From: Paraburkholderia monticola
GTDB lineage: Bacteria > Pseudomonadota > Gammaproteobacteria > Burkholderiales > Burkholderiaceae
Assembly: GCF_001580545.1 (NCBI RefSeq)
Contig: NZ_LRBG01000022.1
Span: 496,001-560,000, forward strand
DNA: 64,000 nucleotides
Direction: 5' to 3'
Below the pieces are notes generated by a model. It was not told where the DNA came from. It was given only the letters and a program-made list of their open reading frames with translations, and did no database searches. Positions within the stretch are counted from its first letter, which is position 1, and every line of letters starts with the position of its first letter. Made by a program: the position numbers and the translations under genes. Below are positions 25,527 through 34,136 of this stretch, one piece after another.

Positions 25527-26615
25527 ATGAACACGACCCCGCCTGGCATGCCACCCGGCGCGTCGCCCCCGGCGACGCGTCGCGCCACGATCACCGATGT
25601 CGCGCGCGAAGCCGGCACCGGCAAGACCAGCATCTCGCGCTATCTGAACGGCGAGATCAGCGCGCTGTCGCCCGAGCTGCGCGCGCGCATCGAGGCCGCC
25701 ATCGCGCGGCTCGACTATCAGCCGAATCAGATGGCGCGGGGCCTGAAGCGCGGCCGCAACCGCCTGATCGGCATGCTGGTCGCCGACCTCACCAATCCTT
25801 ACTCCGTCGAAGTGCTGCAAGGCGTCGAGGCCGCGTGCCACGCGCTCGGCCTGATGCCGCTGATCTGCCATGCGGCGAACGAAGTCGAGATGGAGCGGCG
25901 CTATCTGCAACTGCTGACCACGTATCGCGTGGAAGGCGTGATCGTCAATGCGCTCGGCGTGCGCGAGGAGACCTTGCGGCCGGTCGGCGAGGGCGGGATT
26001 CCGGCGGTGCTGGTCGACCGGCGCGTGGAGGGGCTGGTCGCCGACATGGTCGGTCTCGACAATGGCGCCGCCGCCGGACTTGGCACTCAGCATCTGCTCG
26101 AACAAGGCTTCGAGCATATCTGGTTCGTCGTGCAGCCGTTCGCGCAGGTCAGCTCGCGGCAACAGCGCGTCGAAGCGTTCGATCGCGCGATGCGCGACGC
26201 TGGCCGCGCGCGCGGTCATACGCTGGTGCTCGATCTTGCCGATGAGGCGGCGTGCGAGCGCGGCCTCGCGGAGCTGGATCGTGCGATCGACGCATGGTGC
26301 GCAGACGGTATCGAACCCGCCGCCGCATCCCCACGCGTCGCGCTGTTCGCGGCCAACGCGCCGGTCGCGTTGCGGCTCGCGCTGCATCTGAACGCGCGTT
26401 ACGGCGCGCACTGGCAGAGCCGCGTCGCGCTGCTTGCCATCGACGATCCGGATTGGGCCGAACTGGCCGGCATCACGACGATCCGTCAGCCGACCTACGA
26501 CATCGGTTATCGCGCGGTCGAATTTCTGCACGAGCGCATCGAGGGCGCGCAAACGGGCGCGCGCGACTGCCTGCTGCCGGGCGAACTGATCGTGCGTGCG
26601 TCGACGGCGCGCTGA
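25527..26615 (+). CDS. ptxS: PtxS-like LacI-family regulator of 2-ketogluconate use
   Basis: The product is 362 aa. The LacI helix-turn-helix (ATITDVAREAGTGKTSISRY, about residues 20-39) is followed by the periplasmic-binding-like effector domain. It closes the kgu operon, as PtxS does near kgu genes in Pseudomonas. The frame opens at ATG 25488, but ATG 25527 lies nearer the DNA-binding domain; both leave a Pro-rich leader. Its operator is most likely the 20-bp palindrome before kguE. Confidence 0.85.
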   Translation: MNTTPPGMPPGASPPATRRATITDVAREAGTGKTSISRYLNGEISALSPELRARIEAAIARLDYQPNQMARGLKRGRNRLIGMLVADLTNPYSVEVLQGVEAACHALGLMPLICHAANEVEMERRYLQLLTTYRVEGVIVNALGVREETLRPVGEGGIPAVLVDRRVEGLVADMVGLDNGAAAGLGTQHLLEQGFEHIWFVVQPFAQVSSRQQRVEAFDRAMRDAGRARGHTLVLDLADEAACERGLAELDRAIDAWCADGIEPAAASPRVALFAANAPVALRLALHLNARYGAHWQSRVALLAIDDPDWAELAGITTIRQPTYDIGYRAVEFLHERIEGAQTGARDCLLPGELIVRASTAR

Positions 26616-26699
26616 TTCCCGGTCAATCTGCGATCATTCGGGGCTGCGGCGCGCAGCAGTTGCGCGCCGACGATTGCAAGCACCCCAGCAAGGATACTC

Positions 26700-27593
26700 A
26701 TGGTCGTGTCACCGCTTACCCTCGCGAGCCTCGCGCTCGCCACACTCGTCGTCGCCGCGTTACCGTTTCTGATCTACCGTCAGTTGCGCCGATCGCTCGC
26801 GCTGAGGCCGCGCGACGCGATCGCCGGCGTCGCGGTGTTCGCGCTGTTCGCGATGGTGATCGAGCGTGCGCTGAACGACTATCTGCTACGCGGCAACGAG
26901 ACGACGGCGGCGTTTCTTTCGCATCCGCTCGCGTTCGTCGTCTACGGTGCGCTGGCCGCGGGCGTTTGCGAGGAAGTGGGGCGGTTCGTCGGCATGCGGC
27001 TGCTCGTGAAGCGCGCGGCCGCGCGTCCGGCGACGCGCCCCAAGGCGAACCTCGACGCGAACGCCGGTGCGGATGCCAGCGCGAGCACAACCGCTGGCAC
27101 GATTGCCAACCCGCGCACCGCCGCCTTGCGCAGCGACGATGGTGCCGCGCTCAGTTACGGCCTCGGCCACGGCGGCGCGGAAGCGTGGATGGTCGGCGTG
27201 CTCGTGCAGTGCCAGTGGTTCGTGTTCGCGATTCTCGAAAACCGCGGCCGGCTCGGCGGTTATCTCGGCAACCTGCCGGCCGACGCGGTGATGCGCGTGC
27301 ATCTGATTCTTGCGAGCCTGAGCCCGCAACTGGCCGGCATCTTCGCGCTCGAACGGATCGCTGCACTGGTATTCCAGATCGGCTTGTCGGTGCTGATGTG
27401 GCGCGGCGTGCGGGCTGGCTCGCGTGGCATCCTGGCGCTCGCGATCGTGGTGCACGCGCTGATCGACGTACCCGCGGCGATGACGCAGGCGGGGCTGCTG
27501 CCGCTCATGGCGGTCGATGCACTCTATGCGGTGGCGGCGGTGGGCGTCGCGGGACTGCTGATACGGACTTACCGGCGACCGGTCACGGCGTGA
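26700..27593 (+). CDS. YhfC-family intramembrane metalloprotease-like protein
   Basis: The product is 297 aa with about seven hydrophobic helices. The motifs CEEVGRF, GLGHGGAEA and VVHALIDVPAA place it in the YhfC (DUF2324) branch of CPBP-like membrane proteases, with Glu and His residues as probable metal ligands. A low-complexity Ala/Thr-rich loop (about residues 103-140) sits between the first two motifs. ATG 26700 is preceded by AAGGA. Substrates are unknown. Confidence 0.75.
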   Translation: MVVSPLTLASLALATLVVAALPFLIYRQLRRSLALRPRDAIAGVAVFALFAMVIERALNDYLLRGNETTAAFLSHPLAFVVYGALAAGVCEEVGRFVGMRLLVKRAAARPATRPKANLDANAGADASASTTAGTIANPRTAALRSDDGAALSYGLGHGGAEAWMVGVLVQCQWFVFAILENRGRLGGYLGNLPADAVMRVHLILASLSPQLAGIFALERIAALVFQIGLSVLMWRGVRAGSRGILALAIVVHALIDVPAAMTQAGLLPLMAVDALYAVAAVGVAGLLIRTYRRPVTA

Positions 27594-27699
27594 GCGGATG
27601 AACGGCTGACCGGCCGGTGAAAGGCGCCTCGCTATCCGCGCAGCGTTTCTCTAAAATGCGCCTACGCTTGTTCCGCATCTCTAATTTCCGGCAGCCTTC

Positions 27700-28065
27700 A
27701 TGGAAGCTTACCAATACGACTGTGCGCATCCGGAGTTCGACGAACTCGCGCGCGTCATCAGCGATCTGTTTCCCGAGCAGACGCAGTTCGTCGAGCGTGC
27801 GGCCGACGACGGCACGCCCACGCTGACGATCCACTGGGTAGCGATGCGCTTCGGTTCGACCGCGCGCCGTATCGTGATGACGGTCGCGATCGCCCCGGCG
27901 GCGCTCGCGCGTTATCGCGCGATGCCGGCGCGGCTGCGCGGCCGCAGCTTTGCGGTTTTGCGCGCGTACGTCGAAGCCAGTCTGGGCTCGCTCGAAGAGA
28001 TGTACGCGAACGGCGAGGCGGTGCCGCGCGAAGTCACGGTGGATCTCGGTGACGAGTTCGCGTGA
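27700..28065 (+). CDS. DUF3022-like protein
   Basis: The product is 121 aa, acidic at both ends. I recognise it by eye as the DUF3022 type found mainly in Burkholderiales, of unknown function. A strand-helix pattern with LTIHWVAMRFG (about residues 42-52) is followed by a basic helix (about 70-85). No ribosome binding site is obvious. It is a single gene. Confidence 0.65.
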   Translation: MEAYQYDCAHPEFDELARVISDLFPEQTQFVERAADDGTPTLTIHWVAMRFGSTARRIVMTVAIAPAALARYRAMPARLRGRSFAVLRAYVEASLGSLEEMYANGEAVPREVTVDLGDEFA

Positions 28066-28095
28066 CGCGCGGCTGGAGGGGATTCAGGCGCGGCT

Positions 28096-28533
28096 TCAAT
28101 CCGCGAGACGATAGACCTTCGCGAAGCGCGCGGCCTGCACGACGCCATAGTCGCCGGGCGCGTACTGCATGACCCAGTCGCCGGCCGCGCCGTGCAGCAC
28201 GTCGCCGCCGCTTGCCGAGCGGGCGAGCGAGAAGGCTTCGTCCATCCGGCGCGCCAGCACGACCGCCGGGCGGTTGCGATAGGCGCCGGGTTCGCCGTGC
28301 GCGAGCGTGGCGTCGGCGGGGAGGTACTTCGCGTCGAAGCGCTCGCGCGACACGACCCAGCGGTCGCCCGTCGAGCCGGTGATCAGCGCATCGCCTTGCA
28401 CATAGCGGTTCGGGCCTTCGAGGCTCATCAACTGGCCTTCGGCGGCGGCGAATTCGACGCTTACCGTTTCGTCCTTGACGACGCGTCGAGCGTGCGGATC
28501 GTCACGCAGATCGATGTTTCTGAGTTCGGTCAT
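28096..28533 (-). CDS. PGDYG-motif protein
   Basis: The product is 145 aa and contains the motif YAPGDYGVV near residues 124-132, which names the PGDYG family. WVVSRERFDAKYLP and a later WVMQY repeat the same strand pattern, suggesting two copies of a small beta fold. Function is unknown; a role in nucleotide or cofactor chemistry cannot be judged. The gene is convergent with the DUF3022-like gene, 30 nt away. Confidence 0.7.
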   Translation of the reverse strand: MTELRNIDLRDDPHARRVVKDETVSVEFAAAEGQLMSLEGPNRYVQGDALITGSTGDRWVVSRERFDAKYLPADATLAHGEPGAYRNRPAVVLARRMDEAFSLARSASGGDVLHGAAGDWVMQYAPGDYGVVQAARFAKVYRLAD

Positions 28534-28732
28534 GAAGCGGATGGGAGGTTAGGGGAGGCGTTGGCGCGAGGCTTGTCGCGATGCGCCGAGCGTGTGGAGT
28601 CGCTCGCGCGCAGCGCCGGCGCAGCCGCCGCGCACCCGAATCATGCCAGATGCATGGGGGTGGCGGGGCGATTTGAGAGCTTGGGGCGTGTCGTCCGCAA
28701 CGCGACGATCGCGCTGCGGACGCCCGCTGTCG

Positions 28733-29254
28733 TTACGGCTTCGCGGTCGCGTCGCTGGCGGCTTCGGCCGCCGGCTTGCCGGCCTTGCCCTTGCCATGAT
28801 GATCGCGATGGCGACCACCCTCGGGGCCGCCCCGGTGGAACGTCGCGTCGGCGAGCTTCTTCTGCTCAGGCGACAGGCTGCCATACAGCGGCTCGAACGC
28901 ATCGACGAGCTTCTTCATGCCGTCCGCATGCGCCTGCGCAATCGTTGCGTACTGTTTCATGTCGTCGAGTGCGCTCACGTTGGTTTCTGCCTTGCGCTGC
29001 TCGAACAGCTGGCCCATCGTTTCGCCGTTGCTGCGCATGACGTCGGCGAACGCCTTCCATTGCGTTTCCTGCGCCGGCGTGATCTTCAGTTGCGTGTGCA
29101 GATAGGTGATGCGGTCTTCGACGTTGCGTTCGTGACCGGCCTTGGCCGCGGAGGCCGAGGCGGTGGTGTCCGGGGCCGCGGCCGGCGCGGCGGTTTGGGC
29201 GAATGCGCCGCCCATCGAAACGGCCGTAGCCAGCATAACCAGTGCTTTTTTCAT
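28733..29254 (-). CDS. Spy/CpxP-like periplasmic LTXXQ protein
   Basis: The product is 173 aa. A signal peptide (residues 1-20, ending AFAQ) is followed by an Ala-rich linker. Two LTxxQ-like motifs follow: LKITPAQETQW (about residues 56-66) and LSPEQKKLAD (about 126-135). The fold is expected to be the helical cradle of the stress chaperone Spy/CpxP. The C-terminal tail is rich in His, Lys and Gly (HRDHHGKGK), which could bind metal. AGGAG lies before ATG 29254. Control by an envelope-stress system is likely but not visible. Confidence 0.85.
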   Translation of the reverse strand: MKKALVMLATAVSMGGAFAQTAAPAAAPDTTASASAAKAGHERNVEDRITYLHTQLKITPAQETQWKAFADVMRSNGETMGQLFEQRKAETNVSALDDMKQYATIAQAHADGMKKLVDAFEPLYGSLSPEQKKLADATFHRGGPEGGRHRDHHGKGKAGKPAAEAASDATAKP

Positions 29255-29574
29255 CGAAACTCCTGATGTCTGTTCGTATTGAGACGCGGCGCGCGGCGGG
29301 TGATGACGTCGCGCGCCAGCGGCGAATAGCGGCGCGCGGTCAGCCGCCGCCGCAATCGCCCGTCGCCGCTATTAGTAACACGATATTCCTACAATACGGT
29401 TCCTGTGCGACAAACGCTTACAACCGAAACGAAAGGGAAACGGCTCGCGCCCGAGCGGCGTGTGCGCCGACACAGTGTGCCGCGCGTTTGTGACGGCGCG
29501 CCGCGACACAGCGCCGTTGCAGACGCAGACGCGCGATAATCCGCGACATTCCAGACCAACTTCCTTCCCCTTCG
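29255..29574. other. Divergent 320-nt region between the Spy-like and Lrp genes
   Basis: The region must hold both promoters. A relatively AT-rich stretch at 29371-29400 contains a TACAAT hexamer (29390-29395), but no convincing -35 partner is found at normal spacing. The 29285-29370 part is very GC-rich with repeated GCGGCG runs. I see no gene here. Confidence 0.5.
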
Positions 29575-30033
29575 ATGAGACCTCCGCGCCTCGACCAGCT
29601 CGACGACCTCGACCGCAACCTCGTTGCATTGCTGCAAGCCAACGCGCGCGAGAGCGTCGCGAATCTCGCGCGGCAACTCGGCGTGGCGCGCACCACCGTG
29701 ATCGCGCGCATCGCGCGGCTCGAGCGCAGCAACGTGATCGCCGGCTACAGCGTACGGCTTGGCCAGGACGTGCTCGATTCGAGCATCGTCGCGTATGTCG
29801 GCATCATCATCGCGCCGAAGCACGGGCCGGCGGTGCAGAAGCGCCTCGGCAAGATGCCCGAGGTGCAGCTGCTCTGCGCGGTGAGCGGCGAGTTCGACTA
29901 TGTGGCGTGGCTGCGCGCCGATTCGCCCGAGCGGCTCAACGATCTGCTCGATCAGATCGGCGGGCTCGAAGGCGTCGAGCGGACCACGACGTCGATCATT
30001 CTTGCACGCAAGATCGATCGCGGCACGGTGTGA
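29575..30033 (+). CDS. Lrp/AsnC-family regulator
   Basis: The product is 152 aa. The N-terminal helix-turn-helix (about residues 8-55, ARESVANLARQLGVARTTVI) is followed by the RAM ligand-binding domain with SGEFDYVAWLRA (about 103-114). It probably responds to an amino acid. It sits 235 nt before a saccharopine-dehydrogenase-like gene on the same strand, so lysine or a related amino acid is a fair guess for its effector. Confidence 0.88.
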   Translation: MRPPRLDQLDDLDRNLVALLQANARESVANLARQLGVARTTVIARIARLERSNVIAGYSVRLGQDVLDSSIVAYVGIIIAPKHGPAVQKRLGKMPEVQLLCAVSGEFDYVAWLRADSPERLNDLLDQIGGLEGVERTTTSIILARKIDRGTV

Positions 30034-30268
30034 GTCCGCGCACTTTGCGAGTCCCTCGTTAACGCCTTTTTTACGACTTTTCGACGAATCGTTTGATCGG
30101 TTCGTCGGAACGTCGAACCTGATGGTCATACCGCAGCATTTTGCGCGTATGAACTGTTTTTGCTTCTTCCTACACTGTCGTTCAAGGGTTCGGCCCGCAG
30201 GCGCCGCGCGCAACACGCGGCGCACTTCCCAAGCTCAGAGACAGCACATGGATAACAAGGAGAAGCAG

Positions 30269-31366
30269 ATGAAAGTAGCTATCGTTGGCGCAGGTCTGAT
30301 CGGTCACACCATTGCCCATATGCTGCGCGAGACGGGCGACTATGAAGTCGTCGCGTTCGACCGCGATCAGCATGCGCTCGACAAGCTCGCCGCCCAGGGC
30401 ATTCCGACCCGCCGCATCGATTCCGCCGACGCCGCCGTGCTGCGCGCCGCGATCCAGGGTTTCGACGTGCTGATCAACGCACTGCCGTACTACCTCGCGG
30501 TCAACGTCGCATCGGCCGCGAAGGGCGCGGGCGTCCATTACTTCGACCTGACCGAGGACGTGCGCGCGACGCACGCGATCCGCGCGATCGCCGAAGATGC
30601 CGATCACGCGTTCATGCCGCAGTGCGGTCTTGCGCCGGGTTTCATCGGCATTGCCGCGCACGAGCTCGCCAATCGCTTCACGGAAATCCGCGACGTGAAA
30701 ATGCGCGTCGGCGCGCTGCCCGAGTTTCCGACCAATGCGCTGAAGTACAACCTGACGTGGAGCGTCGACGGTCTGATCAACGAGTACTGTCAGCCGTGCG
30801 AGGCGATCCGCGACAGCCGCACGCAGTGGGTGCAGCCGCTCGAAGGCCTCGAGCATTTCTCGCTCGACGGCACCGAGTACGAAGCGTTCAATACGTCCGG
30901 CGGTCTGGGCACACTGTGCGAAACGCTGTCGGGCCGCGTCGAATCGCTCGACTACAAGTCGGTGCGCTATCCCGGTCATCGCAACCTGATGCAGTTCCTG
31001 CTGGAGGACCTGCGTCTGTCGAGCGACCGCGATACGCTGAAGACGATCATGCGCCGCTCGGTGCCGGCGACCGCGCAGGACGTCGTGCTGGTGTTCATCA
31101 CGGTGAGCGGCATGCGCGACGGTCAGCTCGTGCAGGAGGTGTTCACCCGCAAGATCTTCGCGAAGACAGTCTGCGGTGTGCCGATGAGCGCGATCCAGAT
31201 CACGACCGCCGGCGCGATGTGCGCGGTGCTCGATCTGTTCCGCGAGCGCAAGCTGCCGCAAAAAGGCTTCGTGCGGCAGGAGCAGGTGTCGCTCGGCGAT
31301 TTCCTCTCGAACCGCTTCGGCAAGCTGTACGAAGGCCAGTCGCTGGAGGCGGTGGCGACGGTTTGA
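30269..31366 (+). CDS. Saccharopine dehydrogenase-like oxidoreductase
   Basis: The product is 365 aa. A Rossmann NAD(P) motif VAIVGAGLIGHTIA is at residues 3-16. The saccharopine-dehydrogenase C-terminal domain follows, with MPQCGLAPGFIG near residue 116 as in lysine dehydrogenases and homospermidine/carboxynorspermidine synthases. The upstream ATG at 30248 is in frame, but ATG 30269 has AAGGAG at ideal spacing and is preferred. Its likely job is oxidation of lysine or a related amino acid. A strong terminator follows. Confidence 0.82.
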   Translation: MKVAIVGAGLIGHTIAHMLRETGDYEVVAFDRDQHALDKLAAQGIPTRRIDSADAAVLRAAIQGFDVLINALPYYLAVNVASAAKGAGVHYFDLTEDVRATHAIRAIAEDADHAFMPQCGLAPGFIGIAAHELANRFTEIRDVKMRVGALPEFPTNALKYNLTWSVDGLINEYCQPCEAIRDSRTQWVQPLEGLEHFSLDGTEYEAFNTSGGLGTLCETLSGRVESLDYKSVRYPGHRNLMQFLLEDLRLSSDRDTLKTIMRRSVPATAQDVVLVFITVSGMRDGQLVQEVFTRKIFAKTVCGVPMSAIQITTAGAMCAVLDLFRERKLPQKGFVRQEQVSLGDFLSNRFGKLYEGQSLEAVATV

Positions 31367-31403
31367 GGCTGCCGCGATCCGCTGATCGCTAGCCGCCCAT
31401 GAC

Positions 31404-31445
31404 AATCCCCGTACGGTCGGTGACGTACGGGGATTTTCGTTTTTT
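31404..31445 (+). terminator. Terminator after the saccharopine dehydrogenase-like gene
   Basis: AATCCCCGTAC (31404-31414) pairs with GTACGGGGATT (31425-31435) over 11 bp with a 10-nt loop, followed by TTCGTTTTTT. It is a textbook intrinsic terminator. It may also serve the converging ATPase gene from the other side. Confidence 0.9.
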
Positions 31446-31498
31446 CAGCCCATCGCCGGGCGAGCATCGTTGTCGGACGAGTAGGGGAGTGGGCTGTT

Positions 31499-32080
31499 TC
31501 ACCGAGCCACGATCCGCGCAACGAGCGCTTCGTGGTCCGCCGAGGTCGGCGCGGTATTGTCGAATATCAGCAGACCCGCGCGGCTCGCGCCGCTCGGCTC
31601 GAAGCGGCGGCGCCGATAGTCGTCCCAGTGCGCGAGCTTGTACGCATCGTTCGGATTCGCGCGCGCGATGATCCGCTGGCGCGCCACGTCCTCCGACGTC
31701 TGCACCCACACGACGCGCAACGTCACCTCTGGCGCGACGCCGAGCCACGCATGATCGAACAGGCGCCGCTCGCGCACCTCGCGCGAGAGCGGACCGACGA
31801 CCAGCGTGCTCACGCCCAGTTCGAGATTGTCGCGCGCGGTATCGATGAGACCGCGATACTCCGGGTCGCGCAGATGCTGGAGGAACAGGGGGCTGTCGCG
31901 ATCGTTCGGATCGCCACTCAGCATCGCGATCGCGGCCGCGCTGTAGCTGCCGTAAAGCGTGTCCTTGTCGAGCAGGCAGAAGGGGGTGCCGCTCGCGCTC
32001 ATCAGCGGGCCGAGCAGGTTTTTCGCCAGCGTCGTCTTGCCCGTGCCCGCGTGACCGCAAAAGAAAACCAGCAAACTCAC
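31499..32080 (-). CDS. AAA-type ATPase / small-molecule kinase-like protein
   Basis: The product is 193 aa. Walker A is GHAGTGKT at residues 9-16. The fold resembles the AAA_33/zeta-toxin-like kinase group, with LDKDTLYGSYS (about residues 36-46) and TLRVVWVQTSEDVARQRI (about 123-140), where Arg residues could form the lid. The GTG start overlaps the stop of the cydX-like gene by 4 nt (GTGA). It is cytosolic; the substrate is unknown. Confidence 0.75.
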   Translation of the reverse strand: MSLLVFFCGHAGTGKTTLAKNLLGPLMSASGTPFCLLDKDTLYGSYSAAAIAMLSGDPNDRDSPLFLQHLRDPEYRGLIDTARDNLELGVSTLVVGPLSREVRERRLFDHAWLGVAPEVTLRVVWVQTSEDVARQRIIARANPNDAYKLAHWDDYRRRRFEPSGASRAGLLIFDNTAPTSADHEALVARIVAR

Positions 32081-32220
32081 GCAGGCTTGTCCTCACGCGG
32101 TGCGGCGGCATCGGGCTGTGGGTCGCGCGCGAACTTGCCGTTGGTCTCGAGCCACATCACGTTGATGATGCCGAAGCCAAGCGCCACGCCCACGCCGAGA
32201 ATCCAGGTGAAGTACCACAT
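32077..32220 (-). CDS. cydX: CydX/YbgT-like small membrane protein (orphan)
   Basis: The product is 47 aa. Residues 1-25 (MWYFTWILG... ending MWLE) match the CydX/CbdX signature, MWYFxWILG followed by a single transmembrane helix and a Glu at its end. CydX is the small subunit that stabilises cytochrome bd oxidase and is normally encoded just after cydAB. No cydA or cydB is near; the next gene is the coupled ATPase (GTGA overlap). The tail of about 22 residues is charged and Pro-rich. Confidence 0.8.
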   Translation of the reverse strand: MWYFTWILGVGVALGFGIINVMWLETNGKFARDPQPDAAAPREDKPA

Positions 32221-32463
32221 CGCAGTCTCCTTGATCGAGCGTCCGGCGACGCGGATCGACAGGCATGCCGGCAAAAAACGGCGGCCAGCCGGCAGCGCGG
32301 CCGCCTTTGCGACGATCATGAAGAAGAACGCCGCGCCATGCAAGAGGCGCGGCGCCCGAGCCCGTGATCCCAGGCTGGGGTAATGACCGCGCGTTGCTAT
32401 GATGCGGAACAGTCGGAAAGCCGGGCCACGATCAGGAAAATTCAAGAACACGGGAGAACCAGC

Positions 32464-32979
32464 ATGCCGATGCGCCTGTCTTGCCGCGGCCGAGCCGCAC
32501 GGATTGTCGGTTCCGCGCGTGGCGCCTCGCTGGCCGCATGCGTCGCGCTCGTGGTGCTGGCGGTGCTGGCGGTGCTGGCGGTGCTGGCGGTGCTGGCGGT
32601 GGCCGGCTGCGCGTCGACGCCGGCCGAGCCGGTGCCGTTCAAGCCGGTGCCCGCCGAGCGCATCGTCAGACAGGGCTATACGCAACCGGGTCCCGGTCTC
32701 GTCGCCGTCGACGTGCGGCGCGAGCGTTCGCGCGACGTGATCGTGCGCTTCCGCAATGCGCTCGTCTATATCGACGGCGAGCGGGTGACCGACCTGATGA
32801 ACGGCGAGCACGTGGTCTTCTATCTGCCGCCCGGCACGCATCGGATCGGCGTGTCGACGCAGTTCGACCCCGTCATCGAGCTGAACTTCCTGGTGACCGC
32901 CGATCCGCGCTACACCAACCGCGCCTCGGTCACGTTCAACGACGATCACCGTATCGGCATTCACCGGGTCGCGCAGTAG
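32464..32979 (+). CDS. Lipoprotein with a repeat-extended signal peptide
   Basis: The product is 171 aa. The lipobox VAGC puts the lipidated Cys at residue 49, an unusually late position. The hydrophobic core contains five VLA tripeptides (residues 31-45) from a perfect 9-nt tandem repeat. The mature domain of about 120 residues is beta-rich with YIDGERVTDL and YLPPGTHRIGV, recalling PEGA/DUF2846-like envelope domains. Function is unknown. The start ATG 32464 has GGGAGA upstream. Confidence 0.72.
   Translation: MPMRLSCRGRAARIVGSARGASLAACVALVVLAVLAVLAVLAVLAVAGCASTPAEPVPFKPVPAERIVRQGYTQPGPGLVAVDVRRERSRDVIVRFRNALVYIDGERVTDLMNGEHVVFYLPPGTHRIGVSTQFDPVIELNFLVTADPRYTNRASVTFNDDHRIGIHRVAQ
32554..32598. 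repeat. Five perfect copies of GTGCTGGCG
   Basis: Five 9-nt units lie head to tail inside the lipoprotein signal sequence, each adding Val-Leu-Ala. A partial sixth unit (GTGGCC) follows. Copy-number change keeps the reading frame and alters only the length of the hydrophobic core. Confidence 0.95.
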
Positions 32980-33158
32980 CATGCCGTCGATCATTAACAA
33001 TTGGATACGCGCGGCTTACGCATCGCGCCTTAACATTGCGGCTGATGCACGCGGTCCGCAAGCGTGCCTGCCCGTTCACGCAGACCGGCCACCCGTCTTA
33101 CGCACTGCTTACGCGAGACAGCGGCGCGGTCTGCTTTCGTCTGCAAGGTAATTCGAAC

Positions 33159-34136
33159 ATGCTGATCAATTGCGCCGCCTATCAGGACGGCCGGAAACTC
33201 GCTGACATCGATATCGACAGCATCAGCGACTACGTCGCGCGACCCGAATGCTTCGTCTGGGTCGCGTTGAAAGACCCGGACCCCGACGAACTCGCGGCGA
33301 TGAAAGACGAATTCAATCTGCACGAGCTCGCGATCGAAGACGCGCAACTAGGCCATCAGCGCCCGAAAATCGAGGAGTACGGCGAGTCGCTGTTTACCGT
33401 GATGCACACGGTCGAGTTGGACGACGACGGCGGATTCGTGATCGGCGAAGTCGACGTGTTCGTTGGCAGCAACTATGTGCTGTCGGTGCGCCGCGGCACG
33501 CGCGTCGGTTTTCAGCGGGTGCGGGCGCGCTGCGAGCATGAGCCGCATCTGCTGAAGGAGGGCTCGGCGTTCGTGCTGTACGCGTTGCTCGACGATGTGG
33601 TCGACCGCTATTTTCCGGTCATCGAGGCGATGAGCGCCGAGCTCGAAAAGCTCGAGGACCGCATCTTCGAAAAGAGCGATTCGGCCGCCTCGCGCGCGAT
33701 CATCGAGGATCTGTACTCGATGAAGCGCCGCCTCGTGCTGCTGCAGCACCATATCGGGCCGCTGCAGGAAGCGATCGGCAAACTGACGGGCGGGCGCATT
33801 CCGAGCATCTGCTCGGGCATGCAGGCGTACTTCCGCGATGTCTACGACCACCTCGACCGGATCGTCAGGACCATCGAGGGGCGCCGCGAAATCGTCGTCA
33901 CGGCGGTGCAGGTGAACCTCGGCATGATCTCGCTCGCCGAGAGCGAAATCACCAAGCGGCTCGGCTCGTTCGCGGCGCTTTTCGCGGTGCCGACGATGAT
34001 CGCCGGCATCTACGGGATGAACTTCGAGCGCATCCCCGAGCTGCATTTCAAGTTCGGCTATCCGGTCGTTCTGATCGTGATGCTCGCCATCGACTTCGTG
34101 CTGTACCGGCGCTTTCGCAAGGCCGGCTGGCTGTAG
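33159..34136 (+). CDS. corA: CorA-family magnesium/cobalt transporter
   Basis: The product is 325 aa. A cytosolic alpha/beta domain and a long helix (about residues 160-260) lead to two C-terminal transmembrane helices. The signature YGMNF is near residue 286, at the mouth of the pore. The residues after GMN are FERIPE, as in CorA proteins. It moves Mg2+ (also Co2+, Ni2+) into the cell as a pentamer. ATG 33159 gives the usual length; the open frame upstream is not conserved-looking. Confidence 0.93.
   Translation: MLINCAAYQDGRKLADIDIDSISDYVARPECFVWVALKDPDPDELAAMKDEFNLHELAIEDAQLGHQRPKIEEYGESLFTVMHTVELDDDGGFVIGEVDVFVGSNYVLSVRRGTRVGFQRVRARCEHEPHLLKEGSAFVLYALLDDVVDRYFPVIEAMSAELEKLEDRIFEKSDSAASRAIIEDLYSMKRRLVLLQHHIGPLQEAIGKLTGGRIPSICSGMQAYFRDVYDHLDRIVRTIEGRREIVVTAVQVNLGMISLAESEITKRLGSFAALFAVPTMIAGIYGMNFERIPELHFKFGYPVVLIVMLAIDFVLYRRFRKAGWL

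Noticed and set aside
28692..28722. CGTCCGCA/TGCGGACG hairpin past the Spy-like gene
   Set aside because: An imperfect stem with a long loop and no T-run on the minus strand, so not called as a terminator.
32554..32598. Short direct repeats that could suggest a CRISPR array
   Set aside because: Units are 9 nt with no spacers and encode VLA tripeptides in frame; it is a coding tandem repeat.
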